Part shown: positions 33,450 to 42,184 of the stretch, in pieces
Position numbering within the stretch: the stretch's first letter is position 1
How the letters are laid out: the number at the start of each line of letters is the position of its first letter
Assembly: GCF_001682865.1 (NCBI RefSeq)
Contig: NZ_MAQX01000036.1
Span: 1 to 64,000 of the forward strand
DNA length: 64,000 nucleotides
From: Bacillus sp. FJAT-26390
GTDB lineage: Bacteria; Bacillota; Bacilli; Paenibacillales; Paenibacillaceae
Direction of reading: 5' to 3'
Program-made: the position numbers and the translations under genes
The notes under the pieces: generated by a model
Told to the model about the DNA's origin: nothing
Database searches by the model: none
The model's input: only the letters and a program-made list of their open reading frames with translations

Positions 33450-34487
33450 TTACATTACTTTCCCGACTGCCCAGCCGTTTACATCAGCAGGTATCGGAAA
33501 TGGACGAGACATCATTTGCAGGTAACGAGCAGCCGGCTCTTTCGTAGTCCAAGATTGCGGCGTTATTTTAGCTTTGACATACTGGAAGGCGCCGTTGTCT
33601 CCCATGATTAGATTAGCGCCATATGCGAATTCGAACGGCTTACCGTCAGGAAGCATTGCCAACGTACCAACAGGTATGAAATCGACCTCATCGCCATCTT
33701 CATTGGTGTAGCTTGCAATCAAGCTGTAAACATGAAGGTCGATCTGCTGAAGGTATCCATGATAGGTAACTCCATCAGGCAGCATCTCTTGATTGAGGTT
33801 GCCGACGTTAATCACGCTGTTGTTATTGATTTTTGCAATGTCAACCACTTTAGGGTGGCTCATGATTCGTTTGCCAACTGCGAAGGTCGTCAAAATTTTG
33901 CGCGGTGTGCGTCCGCTCTTCTCCATAACATCACGTTTCATGTTCCCAAGAAGGCCTAGTACATCCGCGGCGTCATTGGAGAAGAGATCCGTTCCTGAGA
34001 GGGTATACATGTTGTCGAAATCGTAATCCAATTCCTGATTAACACCTTCGCCAATCTGAGTGACTTTACCCGTAAACATTAGGCTGGAGGCCATTTGCGC
34101 CTTCCTTTGATTGATTGTTCCCGTTAATTCGACAATGTCTTTGGCTAGTAGCTTTTGCCCTCTAACTTCTGGGCCATCAGGGTTGTACAGACTTTCGCCC
34201 GCTTGTCGAACTTGAAGATCGATAGTGGTAATAGTACGCATTGGTTTGAGCAATGCCGGCTTGTATTGTTGAGCCGTAAAACCAGTGCGAAGCACGACTT
34301 TACCAGGCAAAAGCTCGTTAACATATGGAGCGATCGGCTTGTGACCTTTTTTCGTCTGGATCTCGATTTCATCTTTTTCGAAGGTTTCACCTTCTGCAAA
34401 AAATTGGTCAACAAGGTACATGCTCGGGTTTGGTAGCGCCTCGACTACGCGGAACAGGTGCGGGAAAGAATAGATATCTCTTGGCAT
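33450..34487 (-). CDS. Major capsid protein, lambda gpE family
   Basis: 345 residues. Typical gpE blocks: VDQFFAEGETFEKDEIEIQT, PYVNELLPGKV, and the C-terminal TKEPAARYLQMMSRPFPIPA. Forms the HK97-fold shell. Preceded by the gpD-like decoration gene as in lambda. Confidence 0.95.
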   Translation of the reverse strand: MPRDIYSFPHLFRVVEALPNPSMYLVDQFFAEGETFEKDEIEIQTKKGHKPIAPYVNELLPGKVVLRTGFTAQQYKPALLKPMRTITTIDLQVRQAGESLYNPDGPEVRGQKLLAKDIVELTGTINQRKAQMASSLMFTGKVTQIGEGVNQELDYDFDNMYTLSGTDLFSNDAADVLGLLGNMKRDVMEKSGRTPRKILTTFAVGKRIMSHPKVVDIAKINNNSVINVGNLNQEMLPDGVTYHGYLQQIDLHVYSLIASYTNEDGDEVDFIPVGTLAMLPDGKPFEFAYGANLIMGDNGAFQYVKAKITPQSWTTKEPAARYLQMMSRPFPIPADVNGWAVGKVM

Positions 34488-34499
34488 TGTTGGGCCTCC

Positions 34500-34892
34500 T
34501 TATTTAACCACTCGTTTTGTGATAATTCCGATATTACGTAGAGCCGTTTCATGGGTAGCAACAGTGTCTGTGCCGCCGAATTTCAAGGCATCGCGGTTGA
34601 ATTCTCCGTCAGTATAGCCGACAGCTCGAACGTCAGCAGACGTGGCGTTTACCTCGACATCCGCAAGGACAACAAACGGATCTTCGGAGCCGTCCGTTTT
34701 GGTCGAATCAACCTTTGAAGTTATTGGTGTGCCTGCGTAAAGATCAGACTCCGCCAATTGCGACAGCTTTCCGAGCACCGTTCCTCGCGTTACAATTCCA
34801 TTTCCGGACTTGACGATGATTGCAATTGCTGTCGGCGGCTTAACATTACCGGCGAACAGGTCGTCGAACTTCTGGCTTTCATATGCTGGCAT
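34500..34892 (-). CDS. Head decoration protein, lambda gpD family
   Basis: 130 residues; IVTRGTVLGKL, FVVLADVEVNATSA and the C-terminal ALRNIGIITKRVVK are gpD-like. It trimerises on the shell and stabilises packaged DNA. Shares one base with the end of the protease gene. Confidence 0.92.
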   Translation of the reverse strand: MPAYESQKFDDLFAGNVKPPTAIAIIVKSGNGIVTRGTVLGKLSQLAESDLYAGTPITSKVDSTKTDGSEDPFVVLADVEVNATSADVRAVGYTDGEFNRDALKFGGTDTVATHETALRNIGIITKRVVK

Positions 34893-36010
34893 TAGCCTCT
34901 ACCTCCTAGTTTGTTAATAAGCTCTGTTGCATAACTAACCATATTGTCAACAGCTGCTTCTTCCTCGGCAGCGTCTTTCACGGCTTGATCAGCTGGCTGT
35001 TGCGTAACGACCGCTGCTGCACCGCTGTTTTGTGCGTCCTTGATTCTATTTTCAGATTCTTGGGATACACGTTCAGCAGAAGCTTTCACGATCATCATCG
35101 CAACATCACCGGCAGTATCGCCATTAGCAATGGCATCTTTGATAAACGCCGCAGCCCCAGGAGCTCCCGCCAAATCATTAAGCGCAGCAATCCGGCTGCG
35201 CTCCGTTTTAATGGCCTGTGTCATAATTTCATTGACCAAGTTCGGGTGTTTCTCTTTCAATTCAGTAAAATTCATCGGCAATTCGCCCTCCTCGTTCTCG
35301 TTATGTCCGTTTGGTTCAATAACTGGCTCACCTGCATTGTTGGTGACCGTCCCGGCTGACAATTTCGTTAAATCTAAACCATCGATGCTTTTGTTTTTTA
35401 AAAGCTCGTTACGTAATTTATCAATGACTTCTGCTGGGAGCACCGCCCCCATTGAAATGCTGTTTGTTACGGCGTGTTCGTTCTCACTAAACATGATTTC
35501 ATCCACAAACCCAAGTCGCTGCGCCTCTTGAGCATTAAGCCAAGTTTCCTTGTTCATCATGGCAAGCAGTTCGTCGCGGTTCATGCCCGTTTTAATGGCA
35601 TAAGCATTTGAAATAGCCTCGTCCGTGCTACTAAGCATCCCACGGCCTTGCTCCATGACCCCTTTGTCGCCCCAAGCACTGGTCGTTGCATTATGGATCA
35701 TAATTTGAGCGGTAGGGGAAATGGTTACCTTATTTCCTGCCATTGCGATAAACGAAGCGGCGCTTGCTGCGACCCCAGTTATCTTCACTATAATGTTCGA
35801 TGCATGTTCTTTGAGCATGGTATAAATTTCTGAACCAGCAAAGACCGAACCGCCTCCGGAGTTTATCGAAATTTCAATATCCTCATCGCCAGCATCTTCG
35901 AGTACTTTGGCTACAGCTCCGGGATTGATTGTTGGAATTCCGAACCAATCATAGATCCATGCTTCGCTATCTCCGACAACAGTGCCGTTAAGCTTGACCT
36001 TTTTCGGCAT
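34892..36010 (-). CDS. Head maturation protease, ClpP-fold (lambda gpC-like)
   Basis: 372 residues from the ATG at 36010, chosen for its GGGGGTGAAG site; the longer frame lies inside the portal gene. Catalytic Ser about residue 83 (GVAASAASFIA) and His 106 (QIMIHNA) are visible. The C-terminal half (from about 235) is charged and scaffold-like. It cleaves the procapsid scaffold and portal during maturation. Overlaps the portal gene by 23 bases. Confidence 0.92.
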   Translation of the reverse strand: MPKKVKLNGTVVGDSEAWIYDWFGIPTINPGAVAKVLEDAGDEDIEISINSGGGSVFAGSEIYTMLKEHASNIIVKITGVAASAASFIAMAGNKVTISPTAQIMIHNATTSAWGDKGVMEQGRGMLSSTDEAISNAYAIKTGMNRDELLAMMNKETWLNAQEAQRLGFVDEIMFSENEHAVTNSISMGAVLPAEVIDKLRNELLKNKSIDGLDLTKLSAGTVTNNAGEPVIEPNGHNENEEGELPMNFTELKEKHPNLVNEIMTQAIKTERSRIAALNDLAGAPGAAAFIKDAIANGDTAGDVAMMIVKASAERVSQESENRIKDAQNSGAAAVVTQQPADQAVKDAAEEEAAVDNMVSYATELINKLGGRG

Positions 36011-37664
36011 TTTCTTCTTCACCCCCTTCCGAGCTTTCATCTGCATCATCTTCTGATTTTCCTGAAGCTTGTTGTTGCGGATCTGCACCGACATTAGAAG
36101 AAAGTCCTAGATCAGCCAACCGAGTTTTTTCATATGCACGCTGCTCAATGTTTTGTTCCCATGAACCGCCTGTAAGCTCTGCAGTTTCGCGCTCCGCCGT
36201 CGAAAAGTTGTTTTCAATACGTGTAACCGCAGCGTCAACTTCCTTCGTTGGATCAAGCAGCCCTTGGCTTGGACCATGCCATTCCGCCCGCGTGTAGGCA
36301 TGGAAAATAGCCGGATCATCAAAGATGCCCGGCGCGTCAATACGGCCTTTAGTTACCGCCTCAACAAACCATTCCTCATAAATTGGCTGACAAAAAGATT
36401 TCGCCAACCAAGATCGACGCATTCGATACATCTTCCAAGCTTCCAACAGTGCACCACGACTTGCGGAGTACGATGAAGTGAATTGCTTGGTCAGAATTTC
36501 AAAAGGCAATTCCAGCGCCGCCGAAATCTGCCGCAGCAAGGCGTTGACGAACCCGACATAATCAGGATTCGGACGCGTTGGATTTGCAAACTGAACCTCT
36601 TCGCCAGGATCCAAATAGACAATAGCTCCACGCCCCATTTTGACATTATCGCCACCAGTTCCGGGTATTGGCTCCTGATATTGGTTGTCTGTCTCAGGGG
36701 ATTCCATGCCGTGCATATAGTCATCATCTTCTGCAGGAGTCTTCACGAATACGGTGTACATGGCCGCAATGACAGCAGCCATCAGTTCTGCCTCTGTGTA
36801 CTGATCGAGTTGCTTCAGCGATTCAATGATCGGTGAAATAACAGGAATCCCCCGGCGCTGCCCCGGTCTCTCAGCTTCAAACAAATGGATGACGTTGAGC
36901 CGTCCCGTAAGCTTGCCGTATTTCTCCACCCTGACCCAATCCTTTGGAGAAACTGCGGTCGTGTCGCTTCCGGGATGATGATTGGAAAAGTGGTATGCGA
37001 CGACCATACCGTCATCATCCACCTCAACCCCCGATTGAATGAGCTCTGGTTTCAATAGCGCGGCCGCAAGCGGCGTGTCACATCGATCAGCTTCAACGAT
37101 GTTAACTCTAAGGTCATATACGGAATGCTTTCGTGGCAACATCGGCAATAAGCCGAACACATCCCCACTCATGAGTGATGATATAAAGGCCAATGATTGA
37201 AGCTCATAAAAATCATTAAGTCCAGCGGCGTCACATTTGGTTGTTTCTGCCCACATGGACCACTCCCTATAAATACTGTCGCGAAGCTTTTTCTCTTGAC
37301 TCTTACTGAGCTTCAGATATTTGGAATCGAATGCAGGCTTAAGCTTAAGTCCGGTACCGACAATGTTTGTTCGCAACCCTTTGTGCGCTGCTGCTACAAT
37401 GTCCGATCCCATATGCAAATCTCGCGCCCGAGTCCGCAACTGCTCCAAATTATTATGGATATCTGCATCAGCATCACCTGCAGACGTTTGCCACATCACC
37501 ATGGACTTTTTCGTCTGGCTGGCTCCGTGGCGGCCGTAGCCTTTCCCATAACCCGCCATGACGTTTCGTACAGCTTCATGCCTTGCAGTCTCTGCACGGG
37601 ATGAAGCGCGCTTCTCCGCCCACCCAGGAGCTACAAACCCGATCATCCGATCGAGCCTGTTCAT
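35988..37664 (-). CDS. Portal protein, lambda gpB family
   Basis: 558 residues. The family is clear from DMIGFVAPGWAEKRASSRAE near the start, DIVAAAHKGLRTNIVGTGLK, LYPMLPRK-like VFGLLPMLPRK and the LFEAERPGQRRGIPVISPII block. The dodecameric portal forms the DNA entry channel and docks terminase. The C-terminus is acidic and low-complexity. Confidence 0.95.
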   Translation of the reverse strand: MNRLDRMIGFVAPGWAEKRASSRAETARHEAVRNVMAGYGKGYGRHGASQTKKSMVMWQTSAGDADADIHNNLEQLRTRARDLHMGSDIVAAAHKGLRTNIVGTGLKLKPAFDSKYLKLSKSQEKKLRDSIYREWSMWAETTKCDAAGLNDFYELQSLAFISSLMSGDVFGLLPMLPRKHSVYDLRVNIVEADRCDTPLAAALLKPELIQSGVEVDDDGMVVAYHFSNHHPGSDTTAVSPKDWVRVEKYGKLTGRLNVIHLFEAERPGQRRGIPVISPIIESLKQLDQYTEAELMAAVIAAMYTVFVKTPAEDDDYMHGMESPETDNQYQEPIPGTGGDNVKMGRGAIVYLDPGEEVQFANPTRPNPDYVGFVNALLRQISAALELPFEILTKQFTSSYSASRGALLEAWKMYRMRRSWLAKSFCQPIYEEWFVEAVTKGRIDAPGIFDDPAIFHAYTRAEWHGPSQGLLDPTKEVDAAVTRIENNFSTAERETAELTGGSWEQNIEQRAYEKTRLADLGLSSNVGADPQQQASGKSEDDADESSEGGEEENAEKGQA

Positions 37665-37900
37665 AGATCAAACGGGGTAATGCTCCTCACTTTAGTGCGC
37701 CGTCTGCCCGATTCAAGTTCATTACACATGCGACCATAATATTTTTTGCGTTCGAGCACCGTGCTCATATCTACACGCGTTAATGATCGGCCAGCAATGC
37801 TGTATGATTGACCAGTCGCAAGCGCGATCTCCGCATCGGTCCATAATTTATACATAGCTTGAGCTTCTGCAAGTGTCATTCTTGGCATTTTCCCTTTCAC
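37661..37900 (-). CDS. Head-tail joining protein, gpW/DUF6148-like
   Basis: 79 residues: MTLAEAQAMYKLWTDAEIAL, GQSYSIAGRSLTRVDM. This helix-rich pattern is shared by lambda gpW and DUF6148 proteins that complete the connector. It overlaps the portal by 4 bases and follows the terminase, the lambda order. Confidence 0.87.
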   Translation of the reverse strand: MKGKMPRMTLAEAQAMYKLWTDAEIALATGQSYSIAGRSLTRVDMSTVLERKKYYGRMCNELESGRRRTKVRSITPFDL

Positions 37901-37915
37901 CTCCCTTCACGCAAT

Positions 37916-39763
37916 TTAGATGCTGCTTGATACTCCTTGCTTACGCCGTTTCTTGCCGACCACCGCTCCACCCGGTGCTATTTTCGGACCGTTAGGTTGC
38001 CGTTCGATCGGCAAGGAAAGGTTTGGTCGCAATATTTCAATGACCGCTCGATTGTAGACAGCTAAGTCGAACGGTTCATTTCGGTCCCTTACCTTTTTCC
38101 AAGTCTTATACTTTTGTCCGCTAATGGTTTGATAGACAGGTACTTCAGCTGTCAGACCAAGGAAATACTCTTCCGTGTATCCCCTATCCTCACCAGGGAA
38201 ATGGCAGTATAGTGGACCCGGTTCCTTAACATTCAGGCTATCGAACACTTTGACTTTTCCATCATCAACGCCAAGTATCCAGAGCGCGGCACCCTCAAGC
38301 TGTGTCTTGCTTTTTTTATGAATAAAAGGGACTTCTTTAGCTGTTTTCGCGCTGATACCTTGCCCTTTTATCGCGTAGATATGGCGGTAGTTCCTTGGTC
38401 GCGTGAACTCGTAAACCTCTTTTGTATAGTGTCCACCGGAGTCCATGCATGCGCCAATGATTCGATATTCACGACCATTCTCCCCAATCCATGAGCGGCA
38501 CAAGAATTCATCCAGCTCGCGCCATATATCCGGTTTGTCTAGGTTGCCGTAAATTCTGTGGTATTCAATTCCCCACGATTCTTTACCAGCGCCCCACCCT
38601 TTTACCTCGATCTCAAAGCGGTCATCCTGAGTATCGATGGCAGCCGTTATAACTTTTACATCAGCAGGAACTTCATAATATGGTTCACGACGAGCTGCTA
38701 GTGTTTTCTCGTTTACGCCTTTTTGCTTTGTCTCCCAAGGCTCACCGAGGACAGTATTTATAAAAACCTTTAGCTTGTCTACGCCTTCCCTTTTTGCAAC
38801 TAAAAAAGCTTTCGCAACCTCGCGCCAATCTGACCACGGGCTGGAAAGCTGATTGATGTGAAAGCCACGCCGAGTTGAATGCTCTTTACGAGCGATCCAA
38901 GCACCTTCTCCGCGCTTCCATTCCTTTTCAGTGCCAAGCACGCCACAGTATACGCAGCGATGTTCAGCCTTCGTGACGACGATCTCGCCACTCTCGGAGA
39001 CATAATGCTCATAAACAATGCCATCCTTGAAGCGCAGCGCCTGCAGCTCGTTGCAATGCGGGCAAGGAAGACACCACTGCTCCATTGTACTATCCTCATA
39101 AAGCTGGTTGATCCGTGAGGTCTCTTTATCAACCGGCGTTGAAACGAATAGATGACGGCGTTTGTGTCTGAATGTCTTGGTCCGCGCAGTCGCAAGCGAG
39201 ATAGGATCGCCCTCCTTACCTGCTGAAACAGGAAACCTGTCCACCTCATCACACAATACAATCTGGACTGGTCTTGACGACAAGCCAGAAGGTGCGTTTG
39301 CCCCGACGATCGTCACATATCCGCCTGGGAAAGACTTCTCTTCAATGGTATTTCCGCTGTCCCGAGATTTGGCAACTCCGATCTTGCTTCGCAGCACTTC
39401 ACTGTTATTAATCATTGGAGTGAGGCGCTTCTTAGAATACGCCTGAATCAAATCCTCGTTCGGGAGAACGTGCATGATAGGGCAAGGCTCCTGGTCAATG
39501 TAAGAGCCGGTAACGTTCAGCAAGAATTCCGTCTTGCCGACTTGAGCTGAAGCCATGATCACGACTTCTTCCCAAAACTCAATCGAATTCATGATCTCGC
39601 GTTGGTATTCAGCCCTAGACGTCCGCCACGGACCCGCCTCTGCACTACTTTCGGTAGTCAATACACGGTGCTGGTCCGCCCAATCTGAAACACTGAGGCG
39701 CCTTTTCGGCTCCCAATGACGATTGGATCGCGTGAATAAGTCAACTGTCTTCCGGACTACCAT
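37916..39763 (-). CDS. Terminase large subunit, lambda gpA family
   Basis: 615 residues. Walker A-like ASAQVGKTEF at 72-79 and Walker B IVLCDEVDRFP (D172/E173) make up the packaging ATPase. A Cys cluster (CPHCNE, CVYCG, about 236-275) and the C-terminal nuclease domain (AIDTQDDRFEIEVKGWG) follow. gpA-type terminases cut at cos, so the phage should have cohesive ends. It overlaps the small subunit by 23 bases. Confidence 0.95.
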   Translation of the reverse strand: MVVRKTVDLFTRSNRHWEPKRRLSVSDWADQHRVLTTESSAEAGPWRTSRAEYQREIMNSIEFWEEVVIMASAQVGKTEFLLNVTGSYIDQEPCPIMHVLPNEDLIQAYSKKRLTPMINNSEVLRSKIGVAKSRDSGNTIEEKSFPGGYVTIVGANAPSGLSSRPVQIVLCDEVDRFPVSAGKEGDPISLATARTKTFRHKRRHLFVSTPVDKETSRINQLYEDSTMEQWCLPCPHCNELQALRFKDGIVYEHYVSESGEIVVTKAEHRCVYCGVLGTEKEWKRGEGAWIARKEHSTRRGFHINQLSSPWSDWREVAKAFLVAKREGVDKLKVFINTVLGEPWETKQKGVNEKTLAARREPYYEVPADVKVITAAIDTQDDRFEIEVKGWGAGKESWGIEYHRIYGNLDKPDIWRELDEFLCRSWIGENGREYRIIGACMDSGGHYTKEVYEFTRPRNYRHIYAIKGQGISAKTAKEVPFIHKKSKTQLEGAALWILGVDDGKVKVFDSLNVKEPGPLYCHFPGEDRGYTEEYFLGLTAEVPVYQTISGQKYKTWKKVRDRNEPFDLAVYNRAVIEILRPNLSLPIERQPNGPKIAPGGAVVGKKRRKQGVSSSI

Positions 39764-40271
39764 GATCTAATTCGCCCCCAATCTTATCCGGGGTGTACTT
39801 TGCCAACGACGACAATGCCGTTTCGATCTCTCGGCGGACAATGGACTCCACAACGTCAGCTGGCTCATTGTCGCACTCCGTTGCAATCCTGCTCGGGACG
39901 CCAAGCATCCGTGACTTAGTCGTCAGAATTAAATCGGATAGTAATCTCTCGACATCGGCAGCAGCATGCAGATTCCCTTTCATCTGTTCAAGCTCAAGCG
40001 CGGATTTCTCCGCCTTGGTCTTTTCATGCTCGGTCTTATAGTCGATCAGTTTTGGCTTCTTGCTATCTTCTTTGCCGCCCAGCAGGTTCTCAATGTAATC
40101 CCGAACTGCTTGGCCGAGCACGAATTTGCCTCGACTTACTGGTTTAAGCACGCCTTCAGTAACGAGCTGCCTAACCCAACGATCCGACTTTCCGACGATG
40201 GCGGCCAGCTCGCCTGTTTGAATTATGCTATCGTTGATAGTCGTTTCGGATTCCGTCTTTTTCTTTGCCAT
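39741..40271 (-). CDS. Terminase small subunit, Nu1-like
   Basis: 176 residues from the ATG at 40271, preceded by GTGAGGTGCCGACG. An N-terminal winged HTH (GELAAIVGKSDRWVRQLV, then PVSRGKFVLGQAVRDYI) recognises cos; a long helix (KTEHEKTKAEKSALELEQMK) and C-terminal part bind gpA. Same family as lambda Nu1 and phage-encoded DNA packaging proteins of Gram-positive P2-like phages. Confidence 0.88.
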   Translation of the reverse strand: MAKKKTESETTINDSIIQTGELAAIVGKSDRWVRQLVTEGVLKPVSRGKFVLGQAVRDYIENLLGGKEDSKKPKLIDYKTEHEKTKAEKSALELEQMKGNLHAAADVERLLSDLILTTKSRMLGVPSRIATECDNEPADVVESIVRREIETALSSLAKYTPDKIGGELDHGSPEDS

Positions 40272-40301
40272 CGTCGGCACCTCACTTCCGTTTATATCCA
40301 A

Positions 40302-40607
40302 TCCATCCCAACGATGAAATCAATTAGCTTTAATGAAGCCGATTATTTAAAAATATCAATAACGACCTGACTGATTCGGAAGCGGAAGGAAATTTTCTGA
40401 AATAAAACTAGTTGAAAATCGGGCTCACGCGTACCCGCAGTTGTTTCAAAGTCCAGAGGGACCCAAATTCAAATATTTTCAGGGCTTCCGAGCCTGTACT
40501 CGCACGTTCTGTCCCTGATACTCCCGCATTGCAACACCATCGATCACCGCGGCTGTTCGCAAACAACGTTCCCTTGGCGGATAGAAGTCTTAAACCTTAT
40601 GGACTTA
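40302..40607. other. Non-coding region upstream of terminase, candidate cos
   Basis: About 300 bases without a convincing gene lie directly upstream of the Nu1/gpA terminase genes, where lambda-type phages carry cosB/cosN. The GC-rich segment around 40420-40470 (on the minus strand GGGTCCCTCTGGAC, then GCGGGTACGCGTGAGCCC) stands out from the AT-rich surroundings. The nick positions cannot be determined by eye. Confidence 0.45.
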
Positions 40608-40799
40608 CTACCACAGAATCATACATGTTCTATTCCTCATATGATCTTTGGTCAGATTTATTTGCGCTTCAGCTGCGCTATATTCTTTATTAAAACCTTT
40701 ATGCTTTTTGATCATTATCTTGATTACGATCAATGAAGCCACTAGGGCGAAGATTATTAATGCGACTGCTAAATAACATAGAATCATTACAACACTCAA
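40608..40799 (-). CDS. Small membrane protein
   Basis: 63 residues from a TTG at 40799 that overlaps the stop of the upstream gene; GGTGAGTGCTA precedes it. One long hydrophobic helix (LCYLAVALIIFALVASLIVI) is followed by a basic cytoplasmic tail. It is the last small gene before the presumed cos region. Function unknown. Confidence 0.65.
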   Translation of the reverse strand: MSVVMILCYLAVALIIFALVASLIVIKIMIKKHKGFNKEYSAAEAQINLTKDHMRNRTCMILW

Positions 40800-40969
40800 T
40801 AGCACTCACCACACTTCACGTTATTTTTGATCCAGCTAAGCGTATGCGAAATGCCAACATGAGGATAAACGATCTCTCGTCGCTTGCCCTCATGACCGCA
40901 CTTATATGTAACGTTGATCGTCTGTACATCTGGCCTGCTGCTCGTTGCCTTCGCGGGCTTCTTAGCCAT
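40796..40969 (-). CDS. Small zinc-ribbon-like phage protein
   Basis: 57 residues: a basic start (MAKKPAKATSSRP), then two Cys pairs, YKCGHEGK and VKCGECY at the very end, suggesting a single zinc knuckle. The ATG overlaps the frame of the upstream 48-residue gene. It lies in the leader part of the late operon. Function unknown; the position close to the late promoter is notable. Confidence 0.75.
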   Translation of the reverse strand: MAKKPAKATSSRPDVQTINVTYKCGHEGKRREIVYPHVGISHTLSWIKNNVKCGECY

Positions 40970-41108
40970 GATCAGCTTCTTCTTTTCGTTTTGGCTCTGT
41001 CCGATCTGTCAGAATAAAATTGCTAGGAACGTCTCTAATCGGCACAACGTTGATATATAAAAATAGCGTGAGGAATATTGAGAATATGGATAGCCGTTGC
41101 AGTATCAT
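40962..41108 (-). CDS. Small membrane-anchored peptide, first gene of the late operon
   Basis: 48 residues. AAAGGAGGGTTTAT precedes the ATG. A hydrophobic N-terminal helix (MILQRLSIFSIFLTLFLYIN) is followed by a charged tail ending KRKEEADHG. It overlaps the next gene by 8 bases. It is the first gene behind the leader terminator at 41139-41160. Confidence 0.72.
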   Translation of the reverse strand: MILQRLSIFSIFLTLFLYINVVPIRDVPSNFILTDRTEPKRKEEADHG

Positions 41109-41131
41109 ATAAACCCTCCTTTCGTGGCAAT

Positions 41132-41290
41132 AAAAAAAGCCGCTCCATTTAAGGGCGACTCTGATAACGATATAAGGTAGAGCAGGTATAAAAGCATGAG
41201 GTCGCTTTGCTCCTCACTAAAGGCATGGAAGCGCGTAAGACGCGCATTTATATTTAAAGCATACGGACTTTGTAACTTGAGAGGAAGAAC
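41132..41290 (-). ncRNA. Terminated leader RNA of the late operon (candidate lambda 6S-like transcript)
   Basis: A strong promoter (41297-41325) would start transcription near 41290. After about 130 nt comes a hairpin (AGTCGC/GCGGCT arms, 41139-41160) followed by TTTTTTT, a good terminator. The RNA contains two further hairpins: GCGCG-TCTTA-CGCGC (41231-41245) and TGAGG...CCTCA (41197-41216). No ribosome site or plausible gene lies inside. The late operon begins 24 bases beyond, so it can be reached only by antitermination or leak-through. Inference, not measured. Confidence 0.65.
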
Positions 41291-41296
41291 AAGGTC

Positions 41297-41325
41297 ATTA
41301 TATCGATGGAACATTTTGGAGTCAA
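41297..41325 (-). promoter_or_regulatory. Strong promoter, probably for the late operon
   Basis: On the minus strand -35 TTGACT (41320-41325), 17-bp spacer, -10 TATAAT (41297-41302). Only one base off consensus. It lies between the terminator of the upstream gene (41417-41436) and the leader terminator (41139-41160), and is the only strong promoter seen upstream of the roughly 25-kb late gene block. Confidence 0.8.
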
Positions 41326-41416
41326 ACTTTCTTTTAGCGATTTTCATGAAGAAAACAACCTAACACACGTTCGTACTTCTTTATACTATTGCTTATGCTC
41401 TTTTCGAAAAAGATAA

Positions 41417-41436
41417 AGCCACTCATTTGAGTGACT
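41417..41436 (-). terminator. Terminator behind the gene at 41448-41777
   Basis: On the minus strand AGTCACTC-AAAT-GAGTGGCT forms an 8-bp stem (one G-U) followed by TTATCTTTTT. It ends 12 bases after the stop of the zinc-motif gene. Confidence 0.7.
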
Positions 41437-41447
41437 TCATCATATTT

Positions 41448-41777
41448 TTAACGTTTGCCTATCTCTAAATCCTTAATAAGTACTTTCGCAAAGGTATCGT
41501 CATCAAATTTTATCAATACAAAGTCAATTAGAGATACACCTTCTCTCGAAACCTCGATGACCCTTGCGTTCTTACCGTTTAAATCATCTAATTTGACATT
41601 TGTTAATACTTTTAAACCATTGCATACCGGACAACTTTTGTACTTTGTGATCCCCGATCGTTCCATGTGTCGTTTCGTATCGTAATTGGAAGGAGCATTA
41701 TGGCTAAAACGATCCCACTCACGATCCCACTCTTCTGTTACTACCTTGCCTTCTCCTTCGCATCTAAAGCATTTCAT
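41448..41777 (-). CDS. Phage protein with DnaJ-like CxxCxGxG zinc motif
   Basis: 109 residues from the ATG at 41777, chosen for GGAGGTGTTAATT. Two Cys pairs, CFRCEGEGK and SCPVCNGLK, separated by a charged segment, form a DnaJ-type rubredoxin-like knuckle; a beta-rich domain follows (VIEVSREGVSLIDFVLIKFD). Possibly a regulator or chaperone-like accessory protein. Monocistronic, with its own terminator. Confidence 0.75.
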   Translation of the reverse strand: MKCFRCEGEGKVVTEEWDREWDRFSHNAPSNYDTKRHMERSGITKYKSCPVCNGLKVLTNVKLDDLNGKNARVIEVSREGVSLIDFVLIKFDDDTFAKVLIKDLEIGKR

Positions 41778-41868
41778 AATTAACACCTCCCTTTTCAACA
41801 TATTTCGCCAACAGGAAAGGATTTCCTCTTTTGGTGTCGAAAGAACTAGGTAGAAAGGAGGGGTTGAT

Positions 41869-41982
41869 GTGAGAATAGTTGAGGACTTGTGGAATGTCTT
41901 TTCTCCGGTATTATTACGCTTCGTTATCGTTGCAGCAACTTTATTGGCGTTAGGTTCATTTATTTATTCTTTTGATAAATAA
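41869..41982 (+). CDS. Small membrane peptide
   Basis: 37 residues from GTG at 41869, with AAAGGAGG 7 bases before. One hydrophobic helix (VLLRFVIVAATLLALGSFIY). Its TAA shares bases with the start of the next gene (TAATG), giving translational coupling. Function unknown. Confidence 0.6.
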   Translation: MRIVEDLWNVFSPVLLRFVIVAATLLALGSFIYSFDK

Positions 41983-42176
41983 TGTTTAGATCAGGATTTG
42001 CTCTTACCACACACGAACATCTAGCCGCCGCCAAATTCAATCAAACACCAGTCGTTGCATGGCAGGATGGCGAGATCATCGACTTTGGCGGCGTGATTGA
42101 GAAACAAGACGATCACACCGTCACAATTAATGGAATGCATTATGTAAAAGCCGCCTGCGAATTCAAGGTTCGCTAA
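41982..42176 (+). CDS. Small hypothetical phage protein
   Basis: 64 residues (HEHLAAAKFNQTPVVAWQDG, then GGVIEKQDDHTVTINGMHYV), a compact beta-rich protein seen in Bacillus-type prophage accessory regions. Coupled to the preceding membrane peptide. Ends within a terminator hairpin. Function unknown. Confidence 0.7.
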   Translation: MFRSGFALTTHEHLAAAKFNQTPVVAWQDGEIIDFGGVIEKQDDHTVTINGMHYVKAACEFKVR

Positions 42177-42184
42177 GCGGCTTT
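42147..42184. terminator. Terminator between converging small genes
   Basis: AAAGCCGC (42147-42154) pairs with GCGGCTTT (42177-42184), then TTTTT on the plus strand. It ends the rightward pair and may also act, more weakly, for the leftward gene whose stop lies inside. Confidence 0.75.

Noticed and set aside
41105..41347. 80-codon reading frame on the minus strand
   Set aside because: It spans a near-consensus promoter and a terminator hairpin, has no ribosome site, and its frame composition looks random; better explained as the leader RNA region.
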